NCBI RefSeq assembly: GCF_905475345.1
Contig: NC_066586.1
Coordinates: 8,592,400 to 8,656,399 of the forward strand
Source: Vespula vulgaris
Lineage: Eukaryota > Arthropoda > Insecta > Hymenoptera > Vespidae
Direction of reading: 5' to 3'
Length of the DNA: 64,000 nucleotides
Program-made: the position numbers and the translations under genes
Notes under the pieces: generated by a model
The model's input: only the letters and a program-made list of their open reading frames with translations
Database searches by the model: none
What the model was told of the DNA's origin: nothing
In this document: positions 1-10,521 of the stretch, piece after piece
How the letters are laid out: every line of letters starts with the position of its first letter
Numbering within the stretch: position 1 is the first letter of the stretch

Positions 1-3000
1 AAACATCGTAGAGAATATTATCTGAAAGATCACCGATCCTTTTTAAAATTCCAAGATGTGTATTCTCGACAGTATAGCCAACTCTCATTCAGACGATTGG
101 TACACTCGCGAAACACGCAAACACTTAACTGAACGTATCTCTCGTCTCCTTATACGACAAGCTTTTCACGAGATACAAACTCCCTCAGCCACTTTCGTCC
201 CTTCTCTCGAGTCTCTGTCTCTCACCTGGCCGGTCGAACGTTTGGTCGGTCGGACGGTCACGGTGCAGTAGGCAGCCTAGAAATTGGTTTCTGTATTCCT
301 CGGGGAAATCGAGCTTCTCACGATGCGAACTCACGTAAGATAACCGTAGCACACACGATATGCGAGCAGAACACACAGAAAAGGAGAAGGATGAGAAAGG
401 TAGTGCTCGAGTTTCTTGCCAACAAAGTCGTCGGTACGAGTGTTCTGAAATCGAGATACCATGAAATTCGACCTCTCAAAATGTACTTCATTTTATATTA
501 TGAATTCTCCTACCTATGTACCTGAAAATGATTACATCCGTTTCTATATTATAACAAATGATCAATAGTCTGTATGACTCTCGTTGAAATGATCAAAAAA
601 GAAAAAGAAAAAGAAAGAATTTAGAAAGAGATTATGATAATAGGATAGATAGATATATTGCTTCTCAATCGTTATTGAATGAGAAAGTACCCTTGATGAT
701 ATCTTGACGTTCTTTTTCACGTACAATTTCCGATCGTCTCTGATATGATTTTATCAAAGAGACGAACATTCGGCTCTAACGAGCATGTCTCGATGTCACT
801 TACGATACGACTCACCGATTTCAAAGGAACTGCACATCGTAACAATGTGTGATGCATCGCCAGCATTTCGCTGATCTTTCCTCGTCTTTCTCTCTCTCCG
901 TCTCTCACGCTCTCTTTCTTTTCCTCTTGCCCATCTCTCATCCTCTTTTCTAAGAATCTCAGCTCTTATGCGCCCTAACGAACTCACCATTTCTCTTGTA
1001 CGACTCCTCGGGCGCTAGACTCCAGACAGACACGGACTCGACGAATTTCTAAGCAGACTGCTTCCATTGTCCTCTCCTCTCTAACTCTTTCTCTCTCTCT
1101 CTCCCCCCCTCCCTCTCTTTCTCTTATGGCGACTTCTCAGGCCGACAGTAACGCTTAATTCGGTAGTTTTCTTCTCTAAGACGAGCGCACGGATCGAGCT
1201 TAAATATTTTAAACGCGAGCGTCTGCCTCGTCGTCCTTGTTGCCCTTAGCTTTTATTTTAACGAGGAAGAGGGATCGTTGGTAACCCTTCTACCTCGATT
1301 TTAATCGAGCTCCTTGGAAAGTTACAATGACCGGAAGGAACATCAAGTGGACGTTGATTTTCTTTTCATTTTATTCTTTTTAGTTCAATATTTCATATTG
1401 AAAATATATTAAATAGAAAACTTTATCGAATAAATAAATAAGCGAAAAATCGTCTATGTACGATTTCATGTGAACATGATTTATAATTAATGCTCGATCT
1501 TGTATAAAATTTATCTGTGATCAATATAAAAAAGAAATACGCATGTAAGTACGTACGAACGATTGTACGTATAAAACGTGGAGAAATAAAATGGTTTAGA
1601 AACGGTGCACGATCTGTATCGTTCGAAACGTAATCTCGAAATGCAAGTTGTGACTTCATGTTCATGAATACATCGGTTCTCCATGTTTCTGACATTCGCT
1701 AGAAAGGAGATGCGAATGGACGAAAGAAAAGGAACACGAGTGAAACGTTAGAAAGAATAAAATGAGAAAAGGGTGAGTAGCATGTTGCCTGAAATTCACT
1801 CGTTATCGCATAGGCCATTATTTATTCCCCACAGTGCGATACGTGTTCTATTTCCATTCAAAGATTTTCCTTGACTATATAGATGATTAGAAAATGGAAC
1901 GAAATAAATTATTCTTTTTTTTTTAATAAACTTTTTCAAATAATTCGAGAACTAACACGATAGAGCATTGATCTTATCGGAAATAATATCGGGACAACAA
2001 TATATTTCCGATAATTGGGAATCGATAAATAATTTTTGGATAATCGAGTATATTTTTATTACGAACTACAGTAAAAGTTAATATCTGTTAATTTAAAAAA
2101 TGTACATTTGTTATACGTGATAAAATTATTAATTTCCCAAATAATCAATATATCGTTTAATCCACGTTCTATTGTGTTAGTTGCATCTCTACAGATAAGT
2201 TGATTAGAATTGCACTTGTTATCTATAAAAGAAAAAAAAAAAGAAATTCACTTTCCACATATTAGAGAAAAAGCATTAACATTGAGTAACAAATTTTGCA
2301 ACTATTCTTGCTAACTACTCTAAAAACTACTCTAATACGATTACTCGGAAAATAATGTTCAATGAGATTCTCAACGGTTACTTAATTTCACGTTAGGGAG
2401 AGTTTGAGATCCCGCAGAACCGAGTCTTCGGAGATTTTTCTGAGAAATTCCGTGTTCCTTCGGAAACTACAAGAATAAATTCGCGATGAACAACAGGCAA
2501 GTAAAAGAGGAGAATAAAAGGTGTAGGGGTAAGGAAAAAAAGAGAAGTTCTTTGATACAGCGAAAATTGCTTGGGAGTTTGGAACTTCTCGAAAAGAAAC
2601 TACACACCGGAGAATGACAAATTAATGAGACAAATTTGGACGTTGAAATATAGGCAAACTATAAAAGTAACAAAGGCACGGGTCATTATTATAAAAATTT
2701 GTGAAATAACAATCCATAATTGTTTCTTTTTTTGCGTTAATTAGACGCGTGTTATCATAAAAAAAAAGACAAAACAAAACAACGTTTGAAAAGATAAACT
2801 TGATAAAAGCGCATGACCTTCCTAAATTAACTCTTTGACGTATATCTCACATTTAATACCTCGAATAACTTTTTGTAGATAAAAAAAAAGACAAAAAATC
2901 TTTTTATATTAGACTTTACTTTTATTAAGAACTTATACTTTTAGTTTTCTAGCTGACCTAAAAAAAAAAATTTTAAAGCGTTTTAAATAAAACTTTCAAA

Positions 3001-3277
3001 TTTAGCATAATGAAGATATTTAAGGTCTTATATAAGAGGATTACAAAGGTTTTATATAAGAGAAAATGTTCCCTTTTTCCCTTCGTTTTTTCCATTTATA
3101 TCGTACAAATAATTGACTTATTGCATAATTAATTAATATGATTGTCAAAGAATTATTATTGTTTATCGGTAGCCATTAGTATGAGATAAAAGCGAAGTCT
3201 ACATTTGCGTCGTGTATATGCTTTGCTCCTTATTCCCATGATTAAACAGAGAAATTTCGTCTGTTATGTGCATGCAG
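1..3277. other. Non-coding stretch upstream of the collagen exons
   Basis: No exon can be supported here. It most likely holds intron or alternative-promoter sequence of the Multiplexin gene, because the first clear collagen exon at 4097 opens in phase 0 and must be spliced from something upstream. A CT-rich tract lies near 1085-1125. A CpG-richer patch near 975-1240 and another near 200-460 could be alternative first exons, but neither has a convincing reading frame. The short open frames seen here lack plausible splice sites or codon bias. Confidence 0.5.
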
Positions 3278-3307
3278 CCCAGTTGGAAGCCGCGAGGCAT
3301 TTACAGG
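3278..3307 (+). CDS. Mp: Candidate 30-nt microexon of Multiplexin
   Basis: A 30-nt segment is bounded by an acceptor (TGCATGCAG) and a near-perfect donor (AGG|GTGAGTA). Its length is a multiple of three, and read in phase 0 it gives PSWKPRGIYR, which would join directly to TEGITMRPG of the exon at 4097. The alternative reading frame runs into a stop soon after the junction with the next exon, so only phase 0 works. The polypyrimidine tract is modest and no family homology is recognisable in ten residues, so this is a prediction from splice sites and phase only. Confidence 0.35.
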
Positions 3308-4096
3308 GTGAGTACCAATTGGCGTGCCTTGAGTGCCTACATCGTAAGGATGTTTCCCCCCTAAATCTACGCTACAGATACATCGTTTATTTAAGAGACA
3401 CGCGTAATTAAGATAACATTATTGCGAGAATGATACTACATTATGACGAATCTCCGAGGATAAATTGAAGTATTCATCCTCGTCTACGCAATGTTTTCCT
3501 TCATTAGAACGTATATCAAACACTGAGTTGTTCTCAGCAGCAACCTCTTGGGACGTTACATTAATGTCGTATTAATCTTTCTAAAGACTAGAGACAATAT
3601 AACAAAAACACTAAATTGTATTATTTTTATATATTCGATCCTTTTTTCAATGAATATTTATAAATTTTATGCATAAACTTTTATGCTTTATTCAAGAATA
3701 TTTTAATGGGAACACCTGTATATCTTATGTTACTTACTAATAAAAGATATGTCTTTGGTAACAGAAATGATTTTAAGGAAAAATTTTGGCTATTGCTATA
3801 CTTATTTCCCAAAAACTATAATTTTTATTAAGTGCTATCCTGCATATATATAAGCAAATTAAGATATTTACATATTTCTACTTAAATGTTTCATTCTACA
3901 TAAGTATAAAATATGAGAAGACATAACTTTTGTCAGTATATTTTAAAGTATAAATCATGAGTTTGTACGAAAGAATAAAATTCAAGGATACTTTAACAAC
4001 TTATTCATCATTATCCATTTAAATCTATTTAAGTCTATTCATTCGTATGACTTATGGATCGAAAAATATATAACTAATATTTATTATTTTATTTAG

Positions 4097-7000
4097 ACCG
4101 AAGGTATCACGATGAGACCAGGTCTGCCAGGACAGAAAGGTGAAGCAGGTACAGCAGGAAATCCTGGTCCTAAAGGAGAAGCCGGAATTCCGGGTGGAAA
4201 GGGCGTCAAAGGAGAACCTGGTCACAAAGGTGGAAAAGGCGAACACGGAAAGGAAGGACCAAGAGGTATTCAAGGATTCAAAGGAGAACCAGGGGCTCCA
4301 GGAGCACCAGGACTTCCTGGTGCACCTGGAGAGAATGGAAGACCAGCAGAAAAGGGTGATAAGGGCGATGCTGGACCCGAAGGGAAACCAGGTCCACCTG
4401 GTCCACCAGGATCACCAGGACCTAGTGGTCCAGGTGGTATAAACGTTGGAGATACAGGTGAGAACTTGAATAATTAGTTTATTCAAATTCATTAAAAATC
4501 ATTTATAAAGATTAAATCAGTAGAACAGTTTGCATAGTACATATTGGAAATCTAGGTGAAATTTTCAATAATTACCTCTTTGAAGTTCATTAAATATTAT
4601 ATAACGTATAAAGATCAACGACAAAGTTATTAGAATATCTAAACGACATTATAAAATATTCGCAAACATTGCTTTGTATTACGAGATCCATTCTGTTTCC
4701 ACTGCTATACTATTACTTCTCTATCAACAGCTGGCAAAATAACTTGATACGCTATCCGTTAACTAAATTCACCGAATGCAAATTCTACAAAGCGTAAATG
4801 GTTTCGTACCACTATTTTACTACCAAATATCTTGAAACTCAAGGAACTTCCTTCGTCTGAAACATTTTTTTTCTTTTAATTGAAATGCGGCTTAATTAGA
4901 GTACTTTAATTAATTCATTCTATTCGAGTAAATATACGATTGTATTTTTTTTCAATTTCCTCTACATTTACATCGTAATTTTATATATATCTCTTACAAT
5001 TAGAGAAATGATTCATAAAATTACATTCTTTTATTATTGTCCATTCTCAATGAATGAAATATTTATAAACGTTTATCATTAGTAAATTTACTATAATATA
5101 TTATGTAGTAAATTTATAGTTTATATTTATCGATAGTTTGTAAATTATAAATCAACGTTTTAATCATTAGTAAATTTACACACTATCGTGTTAAAAAATC
5201 AATCGATAAATAGAATAATAACTTACGAATAATGATTTCTCTATGGTTACAAACTTCATTCATAAACTGATTTATGAAATTCATGTAAAGGATTAGAGGA
5301 GAAGGGCGAGAAGGGTGAATCCGGACCACGTGGTTACAAAGGCGATCAAGGAACTAAAGGCGAGAAAGGAGATAAAGGGGAGTCCGGACCAGCCGGTATA
5401 CCGGGTGTAAATGGAATTCAAGGACCGCAAGGAGATAAAGGCGAACCCGGTAAAGACGGAGTTCCCGGAGCTTCTGGAATTCCGGGTTTAAAGGGAGAAA
5501 GGGGTGAAAAGGGTCCTCCCGGTGTTACCGCCATCGCCAATTCCGGTGACTATATTACCATCAAAGGAGAAAAGGGTGCAGAAGGTAAAAGAGGAAGAAG
5601 AGGTCGTCCTGGACCACCAGGTCCTGTTGGGCCACCCGGAAAGCCAGGAGTAATGGGAGAAATTGGTCTACCAGGATGGATGGTAAGGAAAAAATAAATT
5701 TCTCTTACCGAATCGTTTGATTTCTTTCTACCCGAATAAACTCTTTTACGTATCCTGCATTATATTATCGAATAAACTCACGCATATTTCTCTTTTAATG
5801 CTGCATGAAGAATAATATAAAGGTAAGAAGAAAAAAAAAAAGATGATGAATGAAAGTTCAAGTAGAAATAACTATTTGGAGAGGAAGTGAGATTCGTGTT
5901 TATCGATTTCCGATACTAAAACTAGTCTTATAAACTTTCATAGGGTCGTCCTGGAACACCAGGAATTCCAGGAAGTCCAGGCTCAACTGGATCGAAAGGA
6001 GAAAAGGGAGAACCAGGAGCACCAAGTTCTTATGGAATCTCAGTTGGTGTAAGATTCTTAAATAATAATCTTCAAGATAAAATATGCTCATATTCATATC
6101 ATATCATTTTTTTTTAGAGGAAAGGTGAAAAAGGAGATGATGGAATGCCGGGAATTCCAGGACAGCATGGAAGAGACGGACAACGAGGACCAGCAGGACC
6201 ACCAGGTCCACCTGGTCCACCTTCTCAAGGAAACTATGTTCCTGTACCAGGACCACCAGGTCCTCCAGGACCTCCAGGTCCACCTGGACTCTCTTTAATA
6301 GGGCAAAAAGGCGAACCAGGAATTGGAAGAAGTCATATTTTCGGAGAAAGAGATTATTACGGAATGAGACAAGGTAGGATACTATGCATAATTAAAGATA
6401 ACAAAGCAGCATCAATGTACAAAGCAACGTTTATAGAAATACATGCATATACGTATTTCCCACGAGAACGTCTCATAGTAATTTAAACATAAATTTGCTT
6501 ACGTGCGTACTACAAGGACCCAGAAGCAGTCTGGACGAATTGAAGGCACTTCGCGAGTTAAAGCAGCTGAAAGAATTAAAGGAACATTTAGGTAGCTTCA
6601 TAAATTACCATAACACTGAAAACTTTCATAATATTATATCAATCAATCTTAATAATCAAAACTCATAAATATATTCTTATTTAAATATCATTTGTGTTAA
6701 TAAAATAAAAGAAAGCTGTGAAATTTCGTTAATTTAATTATGTATTTCATAGATAAAATTAATTATTATTAATAAACCGATATCGTTCCATCCAAGGTTC
6801 TGTTACCGCGGCTACGAGAGGTCCTTTGGAAAGTACAACAAAGATTGTTCCAGGAGCAGTAACGTTTCAAAATACGGAAGCTATGACAAAAGTAAAGATA
6901 TCATTATTCTTAATATATTAAAGTAATACTCTCCGAAAGTTCCTTTTTATATCAACAACTTTTTCTTTGTTATTGTAGATGTCCAGTGTCAGTCCAGTCG

Positions 7001-8998
7001 GTACTCTGGCCTATATCATAGACGAACAAGCCTTGCTTGTAAGAGTTAACAATGGATGGCAATACATAGCGGTTTGTATAACAATTTAAATACAAAACAT
7101 GAATTCGATACTGTTGTATACTTATCGCACATCTTTCAGCTTGGCTCTCTTCTTCCAATAACAACCCCTGCACCACCAACGACTGCACCACCTCCAGCAA
7201 ATCCACCTTTCGAAGCTTCAAACTTGATAAATCAAATACCAGTGAAGGCGGACGGTACAGGAGTAAGTTATTTTTATTTAATATACTTTATAGCAAAATT
7301 TACATAAATTTATCCGATGTTAAACTGAAAGTAACAATTTATTTCTGCTATCAAGTGGTATCCTCGAATGGTAAGATGAATTATACCGTTATTTAGAATG
7401 CATTGTGACTAATTAGTCTCATTACTTATATACTTTCTTATTTCATAATATATATATATATATTATGATTCATAATTTATGCATTTCATAATTTTTAGTT
7501 GAGAATGGCAGCACTAAACGAACCATTTACCGGAGACATGCATGGTGTAAGAGGTGCAGATTACGCTTGTTATCGTCAAGCAAAGAGAGCAGGCTTGAGA
7601 GGTACCTTCCGTGCATTCCTTAGCTCTAGAGTCCAAAACGTCGATAGTATCGTCAGACTTGGAGATCGTGATCTTCCGATCGTTAATATCAAGGTAAAAT
7701 CTTTAAAATCTAAAAAATAATCTATTGTATTACTATTAAAGGGATAAACAAAAATAAAATCTGGACATTTTTAGGGTGACGTTCTTTTCAATTCGTGGAA
7801 GGAAATGTTCAATGGCAATGGAGCCTACTTTTCTCAAAACCCAAGGATCTATAGTTTCAATGGGAAAAATATCCTCACAGACTTTGCTTGGTAAGTAAGA
7901 AAAAATTTAAACGTAACAGTGATCAATCAATACTATATAAAATTGTTAGAAACTAAAACGAGCAGTTTGAATAGTTCAATTATTTGTGATAAAATACTAT
8001 GATGTACAATCAATTTCTTTTTTATTGCCTTATCTAAGATTATTGTTAATCTATTATATTTATTCTCGATGATTGTTTAATTTTTAATTATTAATACGCA
8101 AATATTAAGTATGACCCTTAAAGAAAGGTATCAATCTAAACTTTGTTGATAATGTTGCTTAGGAGCGCCATCTATCAAAGAGAAATGCTTTTAACGCTTA
8201 TTATAAGCAACGTTTTATCCAGCTGAAGTTAAACAAGATTATTTGTCGTAAGGATTAAGGATAAGATTGAGAAAGTTAATAATAGATAGATAGCATCTGT
8301 AATCAATGTTAGGAGAGTTACACTCAGATGGTCATATTAACGAATTTATTCTTTGTTGATAAAAATATTTTATTTTTTATATCGTAAATTTAGAATATAT
8401 GTTATCTTTTACGCTTTCTGAAAATCTGATTAATTAACATGAACTATCTCATTTACCGTTTAAACACCTCAAGAATCAACAACACTGAACACTACATACA
8501 TATTATCGACGAAGCATGCAGTGAAGATCTGTTTCTAAGCGCCATATTCAAATAATTAGGAAAAATGAACAAATAATTGATTAATGATAATCTTAAAGCA
8601 AACAATAAATAAATATTTCACTTTTCTCATCGAATTTTTGTAAAATCAAACTCTATTTTCTTTTCTTAATAAAATATGGATTATTATGAATTGTATATCA
8701 TTTCAGGCCGGAAAAAGTAGCATGGCATGGTTCGCACAAGCTCGGAGATCGAGCGATGGACACTTATTGCGATGCTTGGCATTCAAGCAGTTCTGATCGT
8801 TACGGATTAGGATCACCTCTAACAGGAGGTCGACTTTTGGAGCAAGTTCGTTATTCCTGCGATAACAAGTTTGCCCTACTCTGCATAGAAGTGACCAGCG
8901 AGGTCACGAGAAGACGAAGAAACAGCGATGCTGTGGAAGATGTAGAGATGACAGAGAGCGATTATAAGAGACACTTGGAAGCGTTAATGAAAAATTGA
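4097..8998 (+). CDS. Mp: Multiplexin (collagen XV/XVIII), C-terminal part with endostatin
   Basis: This is an extracellular-matrix, basement-membrane collagen. The exons read are 4097-4457, 5291-5682, 5944-6048, 6118-6373, 6517-6591, 6797-6891, 6979-7071, 7140-7262, 7499-7693, 7775-7890 and 8707-8998 (TGA), all with GT-AG introns and consistent phases, giving 700 codons. The first four carry interrupted Gly-X-Y repeats. The 75-nt exon encodes a Leu/Lys-rich helix. Exons at 6797 and 6979 encode the NC1 trimerisation domain (VTFQNTEAMTK and GTLAYIIDEQALLVRV). A Pro/Thr hinge follows. The last three exons encode endostatin, starting LRMAALNEPFTGDMHGVRG, with all four family cysteines (DYACYRQ, DTYCDAW, YSCDNK, LLCIE). 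An unusual tail with Arg-Arg-Arg-Arg follows endostatin. The 5' half (signal peptide, laminin-G/thrombospondin domains) is outside the window or not identified. Drosophila Mp is the single family member in flies; one-gene status here is inference. Confidence 0.95.
7356..7370 (+). CDS. Mp: Candidate 15-nt microexon before endostatin
   Basis: Inside the 236-nt gap between the hinge exon (ends 7262) and the first endostatin exon (starts 7499) lies TGGTATCCTCGAATG. It is preceded by TTATTTCTGCTATCAAG and followed by the donor GTAAGATG. Both flanking exons are in phase 0 and 15 is a multiple of three, so inclusion adds WYPRM directly before LRMAALNEP without disturbing the frame. Skipping also keeps the frame, so it could be constitutive or a cassette. 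The evidence is splice-site quality, phase and position only. Confidence 0.6.
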
Positions 8999-10428
8999 GG
9001 ATTCTCGTTAAACATAAATATTTCCAAGCCGTTATGTAAATAGAAATCGAGATGTACTGACCGTAAAGATTGGATCGAACAAACTGCGAATGAGATAACT
9101 GTACTCGCGTTAAAACGAAAAAAACCACGAGCGATACACATACCAAAAATAAAAATGTTTAGAATGAACGTGAACAAATCGCGAAAAGAATGGAAACGGT
9201 CACGTTTCATCTCGTTTCTCATATCCTGAAATGCTACTATCCTCTATTTCCAAAGTTATAACTCGTAAGCAAAGCCCTTATTATCGCTTCAGAGAAGTTT
9301 CCGTTTATCTCTTAAAAAGAAGACTGATCGTCTAGACATACTACGTTCGTCAACGTTTCATATCGATCATCATACCGTAATATTAATGAAAACGTCGAAT
9401 CGAGCGGATAAGTTTTGAAAAAAAAAAGGAAATCTCAAATTTTCAGAATCTCAGAGCATTCTCTGTCTCTCGAATTATTTAAGCGTTCCCTTAAAAAATT
9501 ATCTACGTCCAACGCTCAACTTCCTCCTCTTCGCCTAAATGTCTTAACAAGAGAGGAAAACTCCGAATGGGAAAATTTCTAAGGCACGCACGATTGATCA
9601 CGATTTGATGTTTAGATCGTAAATTACTGCTCTTTAAAAACCTAAGTAAATCTAAACGGAGATCATATCCGCGCATCGAGACGCGTTTACATTTTAGCCG
9701 ATACATATGAGTGTGTATGTTAGATGTAAGAAAAACATCAATTAAGAATTCCATATGATGAATCGCTGTTCGTTTCAAGTGAAGATCAGATTTATGCTCT
9801 GCGCGATATGTAAGTTGCATTAGTTGTCTCATAATCGTACAATGTTGTTTTCTGATCGAGAATTATGCGAGTGAATGATTTCTTGAGAATTGCCAAAGCT
9901 TCGTAAACTGCCTGATTAACGAATAACAGTATCTTCATAAACTTATTTAAGGAGTTCACTCGCCCACTTCGTACTTCCTACTCTTTCAGGAAACGAACAT
10001 TTTTCCCATCTTGTCATTATCGCTTCATATCAGGAGCATGAATCGAATCAGTGTTGTCTGTAACTTGAGAATATATTACGATTAACATTAAACTAATTTA
10101 TTACAGTTATGTAGAAAAAGAGAAAAAAAAACGTTATAAGTCTATATACTTAGGTTGTCAGCATGCTTGTCGGCGAATACAACGCAAATAAATGGAACTT
10201 TCTAATGTAATTTAGACCGCGGCGCCCAAGAAAAAAAAACGTACAACTAATTATCCTTCAATATAGTTTGCACTGACAACATTTTAGTTCCAAATTTTGT
10301 ATTATTTGTACACTTTATTATCATCTTTCTAAATAAAAACGGAAAGTGCATTTTTCACACCTTCAATCATTCTCCCTGTTATACACGTAAATAACTTATT
10401 GACATGACTCTACGATAAAAATTATTGA
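8999..10428 (+). other. Multiplexin 3' UTR and convergent intergenic region
   Basis: No coding exon is visible. AATAAA signals on the + strand at 9148-9153, 10187-10192 and 10332-10337 allow a short 3' UTR of about 170 nt or long ones reaching about 1.35 kb, within roughly 100 nt of the polyadenylation signals of the opposing THOC1 gene. The two genes are therefore tail-to-tail, and long isoforms could overlap. Confidence 0.5.
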
Positions 10429-10438
10429 TTTATTTATT
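10429..10438 (-). promoter_or_regulatory. THOC1 polyadenylation signals (two overlapping AATAAA)
   Basis: The + strand reads TTTATTTATT, which gives two overlapping AATAAA hexamers on the - strand 84-93 nt downstream of the THOC1 stop codon. That is a typical distance for a short 3' UTR. Confidence 0.6.
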
Positions 10439-10521
10439 ACACATCACGTAATTATATACATCACAATGTTGTACTCGAATAACAATTTATTCGCATTTAT
10501 AGCAAATCGAAAAATTGCCTT

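Noticed and set aside
4140..4442. Second open frame across the first collagen exon
   Set aside because: It is the +1 shadow of the Gly-X-Y frame; the repetitive codons keep it free of stops.
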